Shown: positions 10,444-18,449, numbered from the stretch's first letter. The stretch is 64,000 nt of DNA from Armatimonadota bacterium (GCA_029553475.1 JAKPKV010000143.1:1-64000); one strand, 5' to 3'. The notes: generated by a model not told the origin, from the letters alone. Translations and numbers: made by a program.

Positions 10444-10544
10444 AGTTTAGGGAGTTTCTATTCCCGTACCTCTACCTACCATAGGTATATATGTCGGTAT
10501 ATATCGTTAGTGGTAAGGTAGAGAGAAGTGAAACTCCCCAAACT
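10444..10544. repeat. Long imperfect hairpin between zinc-finger and integrase genes
   Basis: The arms AGTTTAGGGAGTTTC (10444-10458) and GAAACTCCCCAAACT (10530-10544) pair with one mismatch, and inside them CTACCT-CCA pairs with TGG-AGGTAG. The loop contains two direct copies of GTATATAT about 14 bases apart. The hairpin sits between convergent genes, so it may be a bidirectional terminator. The AT-rich tip would also suit an origin or transfer site of the element. Confidence 0.5.
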
Positions 10545-10590
10545 CCCGTGTCAACCCGCCGAGTGTTGACCGTCCCCCGCGTGGCGACAC

Positions 10591-11556
10591 TCATTTATAG
10601 CGTTTTCGTCCGCTTGTCGGTTGAAGCTGAAGCATGTCTCCCGGACTGAACCGCCGGTGCTTCTCGACAATATCCGTCTGTGCTAACTCGGCGTACCGGC
10701 GGGTCATTTCCAAGCTGGTGTGCCCAAGGAGCTTTTGCAGGGAAAATACGTCTCCACCGTTCCGCAGGTAGCTGACCGCAAAGTACCGCCGGAAGTTATG
10801 GGGGGAGCACACGCTAATGTCCACCCCTGTCGCCGTGCCCCGGTCTTTCAGCATTTCCAGTATCCGCAGCCGGGTTAATGGCACACCGTAGCAGCTGACA
10901 AATAGGCTGTTGACCTTCGGTATCTCACCCCGGTGCGCGGTGTAGGCCGTGAGCGCGCGGTAGGCGGCGTTTCCGAAGGGCACCCGGCGTTCTTTGGCCC
11001 CTTTACCCAACACGAGTAACGTCCGGTCACGCCAATCAATCGCGTCGAGCGTCAACCCGCAGAGTTCCGACACCCGCAACCCGCAGTCCGCGAGAATGAG
11101 GATTATGGCGCTATCGCGCTTCCCGGTGAAATCCGTGCCGCACGCCGCCAGCAACGCCCGCACTTGGTCGGTGGTGAACGTCGTAATGACTTTCTTGCGT
11201 TGCCGCAGCGGTTCCACGTGCTCCATGGGATTGGTATCAATCAGCCCTTCCGCCGTGAGATACCGGAAGAAGCAGCGGAGCGTAATGAAGCTATGGTGGG
11301 CCGTCAGAGAGGAAATTCGTGTGGTTTCGTCGGCAAGAAAGTCGCGAATGACCGCTGGCGTCACGTCGGCAATGCCGAGTGTCGGGGCGTGCGCCAACAA
11401 AAACCGGGCAAACGCCTCAAACCGGAACCGATAGAACTCTTTGGTATGGTGGGAGAGATTCCGGGCGTCACACCGGCGCATGAAACTCTGAATCGCCGCT
11501 TGCACGTCCTGTTGAGGGGGTAAGGGTTGCCGAAAATCTACGGCAGGTATACGCAT
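10591..11556 (-). CDS. Tyrosine recombinase/integrase of the element
   Basis: A XerC/D-like phage integrase of 321 residues. It has an N-terminal SAM-like core-binding domain (about 15-105) and a C-terminal catalytic domain with Arg161 (GLRVSEL), Lys185 (GKGAKERRVPF), His253 and Arg256 (SPHNFRRYF), His279 (LLGHTSLEM) and the nucleophile Tyr288 (RRYAEL), so all catalytic residues are present. I start at ATG 11556 with GAGGT upstream rather than at the longest frame (11634). It lies beside a tRNA-Ser half-gene and a cluster of repeated AATCGTG motifs, as expected for an integrase next to its own attachment site. The longer start would run into that site. Confidence 0.92.
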   Translation of the reverse strand: MRIPAVDFRQPLPPQQDVQAAIQSFMRRCDARNLSHHTKEFYRFRFEAFARFLLAHAPTLGIADVTPAVIRDFLADETTRISSLTAHHSFITLRCFFRYLTAEGLIDTNPMEHVEPLRQRKKVITTFTTDQVRALLAACGTDFTGKRDSAIILILADCGLRVSELCGLTLDAIDWRDRTLLVLGKGAKERRVPFGNAAYRALTAYTAHRGEIPKVNSLFVSCYGVPLTRLRILEMLKDRGTATGVDISVCSPHNFRRYFAVSYLRNGGDVFSLQKLLGHTSLEMTRRYAELAQTDIVEKHRRFSPGDMLQLQPTSGRKRYK

Positions 11557-11595
11557 TACTGACCTCGCTTTCAGAAAGAAATGCGCGCGAAAGCG

Positions 11596-11760
11596 AATCG
11601 TGCCAGCAATAGACGAAGGTGACAAATCGTGCAAGCAAGTTGGGACTTTTTAGTTCCTTGCACGATTTTTCCGGGGCAACGGGAGAGGAATTTGAGGTCA
11701 AAGCATGGGGAGAAATCGGGGAAAACCGCGTAATGTAATTAAGCCACGATTTCCAGTCGT
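11596..11760. other. Probable attachment region with repeated integrase sites (attR-like)
   Basis: The heptamer AATCGTG or its complement CACGATT occurs at 11596-11602, 11625-11631, 11661-11667 and 11745-11751. The middle two form a perfect 12-bp inverted repeat, AAATCGTGCAAG (11624-11635) with CTTGCACGATTT (11657-11668). The last copy is the 3' strand of the anticodon stem of the interrupted tRNA-Ser. Four copies in 165 bases beside the integrase gene suggest core- and arm-type binding sites. The crossover is probably in or just after the anticodon arm. Confidence 0.6.
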
Positions 11761-11790
11761 GCTCCTTCAACCAGACTCGGACACCTCTCC
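11745..11790 (-). tRNA. tRNA-Ser(GGA) 5' half, interrupted after the anticodon arm
   Basis: On the minus strand the sequence begins GGAGAGGTGTCCGAG and has a normal acceptor 5' strand (GGAGAGG), a D-arm (TCC...GGA) and a perfect anticodon arm, CACGA-CTGGAAA-TCGTG, with anticodon GGA. This matches bacterial tRNA-Ser(GGA) closely. Directly after the anticodon stem the sequence becomes AT-rich element DNA: no long variable arm and no T-arm (GGTTCGAATCC) can be built. A CCTCTCC that could pair with the acceptor strand occurs about 56 bases further on, but a serine tRNA needs only about 32 there, and the bases between do not form a T-arm. The 3' half is presumably at the other end of the element, outside the window. 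Confidence 0.75.
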
Positions 11791-11883
11791 GCGGCACGCG
11801 GCGGGTGCCGTGTGCGGGTGACAGTGTAGCAAACCACCCCGCCGCGTGTCAATGTCGCGAGGCGGGCCGCGCGCGGGGGCGGC

Positions 11884-12237
11884 TTATGTCTTCGGCCTGG
11901 GCGGGGCGCCTGTGCGGTCGTGCAGCAGGTGTTTCAGCGCCGCCAGGTCGCCGCGCAGCAGCAGGCGCGGGCCGGCGTAGCGCATCACCGCTTTGATGCG
12001 GTCGCGTTCGGTGGGGCGGTAGCAGTGAATCGGGCACTGGCGGCAGGTGGGTTTCTCCGCGCCGTACGGGCAGCGCTCCAGCCGGGCGCGCACGTAATCA
12101 CACAGCGCTGCGCACGCGTCGCAGAGCGTCCCCTCCGCCGTGCCGTGCTCGCCTTCGCAGGCCAGGCGGATCATCCGCTCCACCAATGCCAGCTCGTCAG
12201 AGAAGTGCGCGAGATCGTTTAACTGTTGTTTTGCCAT
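11884..12237 (-). CDS. YgbA-like protein (nitrous oxide-stimulated promoter family)
   Basis: A 117-residue cysteine-rich protein matching the YgbA family (PF11756). The signature RCPYGAEKPTCRQCPIHCY, followed by MRYAGPRLLL, is the family core and contains a tight cluster of conserved cysteines that could bind a metal or cluster. In enterobacteria the family is linked to nitrosative stress; the exact reaction is not established to my knowledge. It is the first gene on the chromosomal side of the element junction. A near-consensus promoter lies so close upstream that the message is probably leaderless, and no ribosome site is visible before ATG 12237. Confidence 0.85.
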   Translation of the reverse strand: MAKQQLNDLAHFSDELALVERMIRLACEGEHGTAEGTLCDACAALCDYVRARLERCPYGAEKPTCRQCPIHCYRPTERDRIKAVMRYAGPRLLLRGDLAALKHLLHDRTGAPPRPKT

Positions 12238-12249
12238 AGTGTTAGTATC

Positions 12250-12278
12250 ATTTTAGCGCGGCTGGAGGAAAACTGCAA
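12250..12278 (-). promoter_or_regulatory. Sigma-70-type promoter of the YgbA-like gene
   Basis: Reading the minus strand, TTGCAG (12278-12273) and TAAAAT (12255-12250) are separated by exactly 17 bases. The start of transcription would fall about 6 bases before the ATG at 12237, which implies a leaderless or near-leaderless message. Confidence 0.65.
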
Positions 12279-12428
12279 GTCCTACTTCGAGGTGCAGCAG
12301 GCCGCGCGCGTTGCCGGAGGGGCACGCAGTGACCATTGTCCGAGGCCCCCTGGCGTCCTGACGGCGGCACCGGCGCATGATGCGCCGCGCCGCGTAGGTG
12401 CCGCGGTCGCCGGGGAGGCGGCGGCAAC

Positions 12429-12670
12429 GCCGCGGCCCCGGTGTGTGCGGAGTGCATGCTCTGTTCATGCTCGGTATCCGGTTGGTCGGCCCGCTCCGGC
12501 CAGTCCGCGCAGGCGGACTTCGTTTCTCCAGCCCTGGATTTCAATCCGGGGGACGCACACCTGCCGATGCATAGCCCACCAGAGCGGAGATAACGTGTCA
12601 CAGAGCATCAACGCTGCGGTCCCGATACGGGCGGAGTGCAACGCCGCCTCCCCGGTACGGGTGTGTGCAT
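12429..12670 (+). repeat. Composite intergenic repeat, family 1, copy A
   Basis: This non-coding stretch between divergent genes shares an ordered set of blocks with 21490-21685 and, inverted, with 34104-34320: GCGGCCCCGGTGTG, CGGAGTGCATGCT, a CAGTCCGC...GCGGACTTCGTT hairpin, then GGATTTCAATCCGGGGGACG. A further GGCGGAGTGCAACGCCGC palindrome follows near 12630. The blocks fold into several stem-loops. The remainder of 12238-12787 is GC-rich and holds nothing coding. Confidence 0.65.
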
Positions 12671-12787
12671 CGGCGCGCACAGCGCTGAATACGACAAGAG
12701 GAAGCGGGGCAATGTGGTGTCAGAAGCAGGAGAATGGCGGCTGCCCGTGAAGGTATATCAGCGGCATTGTTCCCCGGGAGTTCGTGT

Positions 12788-14335
12788 ATGCATCGTTGGT
12801 TCGCCTGCGCCTGCGCGCTCGTTCTCGTTGCCCTCGGTTGGGCGCGCTGCACCATCAGCCAGCGCCTGGTATTGCCCGACGGCAAACCCGCCGCCGGCGC
12901 GGCCGTCACCGTGCGCCTGGCGCGGCCGGAACGGCGCGCCTTTGAAGAGCTGCGCGCCGTCGCCGATGCGCGCGGCGTCTTCGCCGTCGCCGGCGAGGTG
13001 GATACGGGCGGCCTCGCCGATCTCCGCGCCGGCTATCTGCTGGTAGACGCCCCCGGCTGCGTGCTCACGGTGGCGGCGCTGCCGGTGCTGCGCGCGAACG
13101 AGTCGCCGCGGACGCTGCGGCTGGATCCGGACTGCCCCTACACCGGCAAAGTGGTGGACGAAGCGGGCCATCCCGTCGCCGGCGCCGCCATCAGCGTGAT
13201 GCAGCTCGGCGGCACGGTGTCATGGGGGACGACGACCGCGGTGCTCAACGCCCCCAACATGGGAGTGGCCACCCCCGCCCTCACCGCGAAAACGCGCGCA
13301 ACCGGCGCCTTCACCCTGCGCGGCGCCACCCTGGTGAGCGAGGAGCATGGGGGCACCGCCGGCACCGGCGCGTTCACGCCCGGCAAGCTGGTCGCCTACG
13401 CGCAGACGCCGGCCGGCCTGCTCGCCGGTGAGACGGACATGCTCTTTCGCCCCGCCGGCCTCCCCGCCGGCAACCCGCCGAAGGCGGTGGTGGTCGCGCC
13501 CACGCTGGTGGTGCGCGGCACCGTGTTGAACAGCGTCACCAATGCCCCGGTGGCCAACGCGCGCATCACCTTCGACGGCGAGTCCGTGGCGGCCGCGGTG
13601 CTGCCCCCCGCGACGACGGACGCCCGCGGCGGTTTTGAATATGTCGGCGTCCCGCGCCTGGCGAATATCTACGCGCTGGCGGCGCATCCCGCCACCTCCG
13701 GCGGGTGGGCCGTCGTCACCGGGCGGCTGCGCTCCGCCGCCGAGCGGGCGCAGCTCGTCCGCCAGGTCGTCATCAAAGTGAAGCCCCTCGCCCCGGTCAC
13801 CGCCGTGCTGGTGGACGCCGCCACCGGCCATCCGCTGCCCGTGCCGGCGACGCTCATCGCGGTGGCCGATGAGGGCGTGCGCGTCGGCGGCGATCTCGTC
13901 GGGCGCGATACCGCCCGCGGCGCCGTCGTCAACGGCGCCGTGGCGATGCAGATGGCCGCCGGCCGCAACCGGCTGGAGCTGGCCGCCCCCGGCTACGCGC
14001 TGGCGGAGGAGTCCGCCGAGCTCTTCGTGGCGCCGGCCGGCGTGCGCAATCTCACCTGCAAAGCGGTGCGCCAGCGCGGTTTCCTCGTCACGTTCACCAC
14101 CCGCCACCCCGACGGCTTCTTCGGCACCAAGCTGCAGGTGCGCACCGCCGACGGCCAGGTGCGCACCGCCGGCGGCGTGCTCGCCATCCGCCCCGACGGC
14201 TGGTGGTTCGCGCCTGTCGGCGACCTGGGCGAGACCGTGGAGATGCGCGTGCTGCGCGACGGCCGGGACATCCTCCCCTGGACGCGCATCTCCGCCGACC
14301 CGGGCCCGCCGCCGGCGGCGATGCGGCTCGACTGA
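12788..14335 (+). CDS. Secreted protein with repeated carboxypeptidase-regulatory-like (Ig-fold) domains
   Basis: A 515-residue exported protein. I start at the ATG at 12788, because GGGAG stands seven bases before it and the product opens with a proper signal peptide, MHRWFACACALVLVALG. The mature part is a chain of beta-sandwich modules of the CarboxypepD_reg/Cna-B-like type; the recurring pattern is 'x-V-V-D-E-A-G-x-P-V-A-G-A-x-I' with a later 'T-x-A-x-G-x-F', as in GKVVDEAGHPVAGAAISV and LNSVTNAPVANARITF. No catalytic motif is visible, so an adhesive or scaffolding role is likely. It is followed 52 bases later by the beta-helix protein gene, probably in one operon. Confidence 0.75.
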   Translation: MHRWFACACALVLVALGWARCTISQRLVLPDGKPAAGAAVTVRLARPERRAFEELRAVADARGVFAVAGEVDTGGLADLRAGYLLVDAPGCVLTVAALPVLRANESPRTLRLDPDCPYTGKVVDEAGHPVAGAAISVMQLGGTVSWGTTTAVLNAPNMGVATPALTAKTRATGAFTLRGATLVSEEHGGTAGTGAFTPGKLVAYAQTPAGLLAGETDMLFRPAGLPAGNPPKAVVVAPTLVVRGTVLNSVTNAPVANARITFDGESVAAAVLPPATTDARGGFEYVGVPRLANIYALAAHPATSGGWAVVTGRLRSAAERAQLVRQVVIKVKPLAPVTAVLVDAATGHPLPVPATLIAVADEGVRVGGDLVGRDTARGAVVNGAVAMQMAAGRNRLELAAPGYALAEESAELFVAPAGVRNLTCKAVRQRGFLVTFTTRHPDGFFGTKLQVRTADGQVRTAGGVLAIRPDGWWFAPVGDLGETVEMRVLRDGRDILPWTRISADPGPPPAAMRLD

Positions 14336-14387
14336 CGAGGCGCGCCGCCTGTTCATGCTGCCGGCTGTCGCCGGGAAAGGACCGACC

Positions 14388-16172
14388 ATGCCCATCCACG
14401 TGACCCCCGCCGATGACCTGGCCGCGGCGATCATCCGCGCCCGCGACGGCGACCGCCAGGTGCTCCTGCACGGCGGCGCGTACGCCGAGGTGGCCCTCAC
14501 CCTCACCCCCGACGACAGCGGTCTCACCCTCGCCGCCGCGCCGGGCGAGACGCCGGTGCTGTACGGCGGGCGGCGCCTGACCGGGTGGACGCAGCAGGGC
14601 GATTGGTGGAGCGCCGCGGTGCCGGAGGTGCGGGACGGCGCGTGGGATTTCCGCCATCTGGTGGTGAATGGCGGCCTGCGCCCCCGCGCGCGCCTGCCGA
14701 AACACGGCGCCTTCACCCACGAAAATGTCTTCGACGTGCGCTGGATGAGCAGCACCGACGGCGGCTGGGAGCGCAAACCCACCGCGGCCGAATTGACGAC
14801 GCTGCGCTACCGGCCCGGCGACCTGGGCGCGTGGCTGGACCTCCGCAACGCCGAGCTGACGATTTACCACCAGTGGGATGAATCGGTCGTCGGCATCGCC
14901 GCGCTGGACCCCGCCACGCGCACCGTCACCTTCTCCACCCCCGCCGGCCACCCGCCGGGCGCCTTCGGCGCCTGGAACCCCAACGCGCGTACCTACGTGG
15001 CGTGGAACGTGCGCCAGGGGATGACGGAGCCCGGACAGTGGTATCTCGATCGCACCGCCGGCACGGTCTCGTACTGGCCATTGCCGGGCGAGGAGCTGGC
15101 CGCCGCCGAGATCATCGCGCCGACGGCCGCGCGCGTCATCCGCCTGGAGGGCACGGAGGCGGCGCCGGTGGCCGAGGTCACGCTGCGCGGCCTCACCGTC
15201 AGCGCCACCACCACGCCGCTGGTGGCGGGCGGCTTCGCCGCCGGGCGCTTTGACGGCGCGCTCTCCGGCGCGCATCTCCGCGACTGCCGCATCCTCGACT
15301 GCGCCGCGCGCGCCGTCGGCGGGCAGGGCATGAAACTGCTGGGGGCCGAGCGCCTGCGCATCGCGGGCTGCGAAACGGCGGACACCGGCGCCGGCGGCAT
15401 CTATCTGCATAAATCACGGGACTGCGCCGTCACCGAGTGCCATATTCACCACAACGGCCGCACCTACCCCAGCGCCATCGGCCTGCAGCTCTCCGGCGCC
15501 GGGCATGTCATCAGCCATAACGAGATCCACCACACCACCTACAGCGGCGTGGGCAGCAGCGCGTCCACCACGCGGTTCGAGGCGAACCTGTTTTACGACA
15601 TCATGCAGGTGCTCAGCGACGGCGGCGCCATCTACATCACCTTCTGCGCGGACGTGACCATGCGCGGCAACGTCGTCCGGGGCGGGACCGGCACGCAGCT
15701 GTCGCACGCGTACTACATTGACGAGCAAGGGGAGCGATGCGTGGTGGAGGGCAACCTCGCCGTCAACACCCGCTGGCCCGCGCACAACCACATGGCGCGC
15801 GGCGGCGTCATCCGCCGCAACGTCTTCATTGACGCGGGCGACGCCCGGCTGACCTTCATGCGCTGCGCCGATTTCACCGTGGCGGAGAACATCATCGTCG
15901 CCGGCGGCGCGCTGACCGTCTCCGCCCCGCCGACGGGCATCACCGCCATGCCGAAGAACGTCCTCTGGAGCGGCCAGGGCGTCATTACGCTCGAAACGCT
16001 GCCCGAGGACGACTATCAGACGCGCGCCAGCGCCCCGCTCGCCCCCCGCGACGGCACCGTCATCGCCGACCCCCACCTCAACGGCGCTGCCTTCGGCCCC
16101 GACTCCCCCGCCGCCGCACTCGGCATCCCCCCGCTGGACATCAGCGCCGCGGGCCGGAGCAGGCGGGAGTAG
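14388..16172 (+). CDS. Right-handed parallel beta-helix protein, GH141-like
   Basis: A 594-residue protein. The N-terminal region (LTLTPDDSGLTLAAAPGETP, then VLYGGRRLTGW) is characteristic of the GH141-like/DUF1565 class of beta-helix proteins that act on plant glycans. From about residue 270 to 530 there are repeated short strands typical of a beta-helix (GLQLSGAGHVISHNEIHH, GGAIYITFCADVTMRGN). No signal peptide follows ATG 14388 (GGGAAAGGA upstream), so it is probably cytoplasmic unless exported another way. A fucosidase or related glycosidase activity would fit known GH141 members, but the catalytic residues cannot be assigned here. Confidence 0.75.
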   Translation: MPIHVTPADDLAAAIIRARDGDRQVLLHGGAYAEVALTLTPDDSGLTLAAAPGETPVLYGGRRLTGWTQQGDWWSAAVPEVRDGAWDFRHLVVNGGLRPRARLPKHGAFTHENVFDVRWMSSTDGGWERKPTAAELTTLRYRPGDLGAWLDLRNAELTIYHQWDESVVGIAALDPATRTVTFSTPAGHPPGAFGAWNPNARTYVAWNVRQGMTEPGQWYLDRTAGTVSYWPLPGEELAAAEIIAPTAARVIRLEGTEAAPVAEVTLRGLTVSATTTPLVAGGFAAGRFDGALSGAHLRDCRILDCAARAVGGQGMKLLGAERLRIAGCETADTGAGGIYLHKSRDCAVTECHIHHNGRTYPSAIGLQLSGAGHVISHNEIHHTTYSGVGSSASTTRFEANLFYDIMQVLSDGGAIYITFCADVTMRGNVVRGGTGTQLSHAYYIDEQGERCVVEGNLAVNTRWPAHNHMARGGVIRRNVFIDAGDARLTFMRCADFTVAENIIVAGGALTVSAPPTGITAMPKNVLWSGQGVITLETLPEDDYQTRASAPLAPRDGTVIADPHLNGAAFGPDSPAAALGIPPLDISAAGRSRRE

Positions 16173-16246
16173 GACGCGCGGAGCGGCCCCGCGCCGCGGG
16201 CGCGCAAAAAAAGCGGAAAAATTTTCCCGCCGAGCGTGGCAAGGGC

Positions 16247-16273
16247 TTGACAACCGCCGCGGCCAAGTATACT
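16247..16273 (+). promoter_or_regulatory. Promoter of the cobalamin-riboswitch operon
   Basis: TTGACA (16247-16252) and TATACT (16268-16273) are near-perfect sigma-70-type hexamers with a somewhat short 15-base spacer. Transcription would start about 16280, just before the riboswitch. Confidence 0.65.
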
Positions 16274-16289
16274 ATGCGCCTGACAATCG

Positions 16290-16475
16290 CATAGCTGCCA
16301 GACGGACAGACTTTGGGAAGCCGGTGCGAATCCGGCGCTGCCCCGCAACTGTAACCGCTGACGAACGCCACACCAGGCCACTGCCCACCGAAGCTTTAGC
16401 GAAGGTGGGTGGGAAGGCGTGGCCAGTAGGAAGACGCGGAAGCCAGGAGACCGGTCCGGCTCGGAGTTCGACACC
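16290..16475 (+). ncRNA. Cobalamin (B12) riboswitch
   Basis: The conserved core is present in order: GGGAAGCCGGTGCGAATCC (16316 on), GCTGCCCCGCAACTGTAA (16337-16354), a variable stem, GGGAAGG (16411-16417), and the B12 box AGCCAGGAGACC (16441-16452) followed by CGGTCCGGCTCGG. This is an adenosyl- or aquocobalamin-sensing element that normally represses downstream genes when B12 is plentiful. The variable stem CCCACC-GAAGCTTTAGCGAA-GGTGGG (16384-16410) carries an 18-base hairpin tip that also occurs at 47379-47396. Downstream is the pseudopilin gene rather than a known B12 synthesis or transport gene. Confidence 0.93.
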
Positions 16476-16522
16476 ACTTCGCGGGAATTCGGTGTGAGCG
16501 CGCTGCTTCCTGTAGCCGTATC

Positions 16523-16553
16523 ACGCCTCCTGTGCCTATTGGGCCGGAGGCGT
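16523..16553 (+). terminator. Expression-platform hairpin of the riboswitch
   Basis: ACGCCTCC (16523-16530) pairs with GGAGGCGT (16546-16553), followed by TTTGCT. It can act as a weak intrinsic terminator. It also buries a GGAGG placed eight bases before an in-frame ATG at 16559, so translational masking is the alternative. Either would let B12 binding shut the operon. Confidence 0.55.
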
Positions 16554-16693
16554 TTGCTATGGATAGGCTGCTTCAGGAGCATGGCCCCACCCGTACCTCG
16601 CCACGAAACCGTCGCGCTGCCGCCGCATGCCGGTCACGGTCCCCCAACAGTCTCCGCTGGGCGCCAGATCATCATCGCAGAGGAGACAGAACT

Positions 16694-18376
16694 ATGATAC
16701 GCCGAACACGGTCAGGGTTCACGCTGATAGAATTGCTCGTCGTCATCGCGATCATCGCGGTGTTGGCGGGGATTCTCTTTCCCGTCTTTGGCAAGGCGCG
16801 CGAGAAAGGCCGCCAGGCCAGTTGCATCAGCAACCAGCGCCAGTTGGCGCAGGCGGTCATGATGTATGCCCAGGATCACAACGAGCAATTGCCCGACCGC
16901 GGCTGGCTGACGAACACCGACAGCGCCGGCGCCGACGCCCTGCGCTGCCCCAATGCGCCCAAGAGCGGCACGGTGAATTACACGCTGCACATCATGGTGA
17001 CGGGCAAGGCGCTGGGCGAGATCGGCTATGAGCCGACCAGCATGTGGTTGACGGCCGACGGCAAGGAGGAGGTGGGCGGCGCTTACGGGGATGTGGTGTA
17101 CCGCCATAACGGCAAGGCCATTGCGTCATACCTGGATGGACACGCCGGTCTGCTGAAGACCGCCTTTGACAACTACGCGGTAGGCGACAACCAAAAGAAC
17201 GCCCTGCAGATGGTCATGCCGAACCCGCAGGGATATGGCGGTCTCTGGGGATTTGGCGCCGCCTATGCCGCGTTTCCTGCCGGCGCGCCCAATGGGCTGG
17301 GCGGGCGGATTCTCGCCTCTTCCGGCGCTCAGCTGTTTCTGCAAGACCGCCCGGGCGTTGGCAGCAATCCCGGCAGCTGGTCGTTCGCTAGTGCCCAATA
17401 CACCGCGGCTACCGATTCCTGGCGCTTCCCGAGCCTGCCTCCTTCGGGGAGCGTGACAAATTTCTCGCCGGCGGCGTCGTTCAAATCCAGCTCGGTATCT
17501 ATGCTCGATACTCCGCTCATCTCGATTTCGTCGGATGGCCAGCGCATCGCTCTCGGTATCGGTTATAACAGTAACGATTACGCCCTGTATATTCTGAATT
17601 CATCGCTCCTGGGCGGCACCCCCATAGATTTAGAGACCGACCCGCGGGTGTATAAAAATCACCTGATGAATAGCCATAATCCCGGTCAATTCGTCGGGCT
17701 CTCCAGCGTCGCCTGGGTGGGGAATGATACAGTCGCGATCCTGTGGGGCGATTATACCAATAGCTTTGTCGAAACTATCCCGGCGGCAGGGGGGGTGTTC
17801 ACGAAAGTGATGTTCGTTCCCGGCGCCTCCGGCAGCATGACGGTCGACCTCGATGGGAATCTCTATGCCGGCATTGGCTTATATTCCGATGCCAGCGGTG
17901 ATAGGACCGGCGAGGTACGGGTGATACCTGCCGGCATCGCGTGGGGGACTCCGGGTAAAACGGAAGTAGCGCCGAAAAGCGCGGGCCCCTGGCCGGTTGA
18001 TTTCACTCGCGACGGCAAACTTGTCGCCAGGCAATGCGGCTGTGCCACGTCGCTCGGCGTTACTGTCGAGGGTGATGTTTTTTGTAGCGGCACCAATGCG
18101 ATGGGGACATCAGGCGCTTACCCCGGGCGCGTATATCTCATCAGGAACGACCTGATCGCGCGAGTCTTAAAAGGCGGCGCGCCCGCGAATCAAAACAACT
18201 CGCTGGAGTTCCGCATAATTATGCCTGACCCCAACCACGATGACTTTTATACGTATGTCTTCTCAAACCCCGTCAATAACGGCCTCTATTGCAGCTGGGA
18301 TCCCACCTCAAATGGCGGGTATTACGATAACGTCAGCACGCAGTACCAGATAGTTACCGGATATTCAGGCCTGTAA
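16694..18376 (+). CDS. Pseudopilin-type surface protein with large beta-rich (propeller-like) ectodomain, B12-regulated
   Basis: A 560-residue protein. ATG 16694 has AGAGGAG upstream and gives a class III prepilin leader, MIRRTRSG^FTLIELLVVIAI, with cleavage expected after the glycine. The next segment (FPVFGKAREKGRQASCISN, MMYAQDHNEQLPD, then YRHNGKAIASYLDGHA) is the DUF1559-like pseudopilin module common in Armatimonadota and Planctomycetota. Normal members are about 200-300 aa; this one adds some 370 residues of repeated short beta segments (ISISSDGQRIALGIGY, VDLDGNLYAGIGLY, VDFTRDGKLVARQC), suggestive of a WD/NHL-like propeller with a CGC pair. An in-frame upstream ATG at 16559 would add 45 residues. 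It is first in an operon under the cobalamin riboswitch; a role in capturing or sensing B12 is an inference. Confidence 0.8.
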   Translation: MIRRTRSGFTLIELLVVIAIIAVLAGILFPVFGKAREKGRQASCISNQRQLAQAVMMYAQDHNEQLPDRGWLTNTDSAGADALRCPNAPKSGTVNYTLHIMVTGKALGEIGYEPTSMWLTADGKEEVGGAYGDVVYRHNGKAIASYLDGHAGLLKTAFDNYAVGDNQKNALQMVMPNPQGYGGLWGFGAAYAAFPAGAPNGLGGRILASSGAQLFLQDRPGVGSNPGSWSFASAQYTAATDSWRFPSLPPSGSVTNFSPAASFKSSSVSMLDTPLISISSDGQRIALGIGYNSNDYALYILNSSLLGGTPIDLETDPRVYKNHLMNSHNPGQFVGLSSVAWVGNDTVAILWGDYTNSFVETIPAAGGVFTKVMFVPGASGSMTVDLDGNLYAGIGLYSDASGDRTGEVRVIPAGIAWGTPGKTEVAPKSAGPWPVDFTRDGKLVARQCGCATSLGVTVEGDVFCSGTNAMGTSGAYPGRVYLIRNDLIARVLKGGAPANQNNSLEFRIIMPDPNHDDFYTYVFSNPVNNGLYCSWDPTSNGGYYDNVSTQYQIVTGYSGL

Positions 18377-18391
18377 GGAGGCATTGGCATG

Positions 18392-18426
18392 GCCCTCTCT
18401 TCCGGCTCCACGCTGGAAGAGAGGGC
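18392..18426 (+). repeat. Perfect 12-bp hairpin inside the B12-controlled operon
   Basis: GCCCTCTCTTCC (18392-18403) and GGAAGAGAGGGC (18415-18426) pair perfectly around an 11-base loop, between the pseudopilin stop and the next start. There is no U-tract, so it may protect the upstream message or lower expression of the downstream genes. Confidence 0.55.
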
Positions 18427-18449
18427 ATCCGGCCAATGAAAGGCACGCG

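Noticed and set aside
11670-11745. Possible continuation of tRNA-Ser with variable and T-arm
   Set aside because: CCTCTCC could close the acceptor stem, but the distance is too long and no T-arm stem or TTCRA loop can be formed.
12248-12601. Minus-strand frames of about 117 codons before the secreted protein gene
   Set aside because: They run through the composite repeat and are low-complexity Arg/Pro/Ala products of GC-rich DNA; no ribosome site.
13220-14782. 520-codon frame antisense to the secreted and beta-helix genes
   Set aside because: His/Gly/Arg-rich shadow of real genes whose signal peptide, ribosome sites and domains are convincing.
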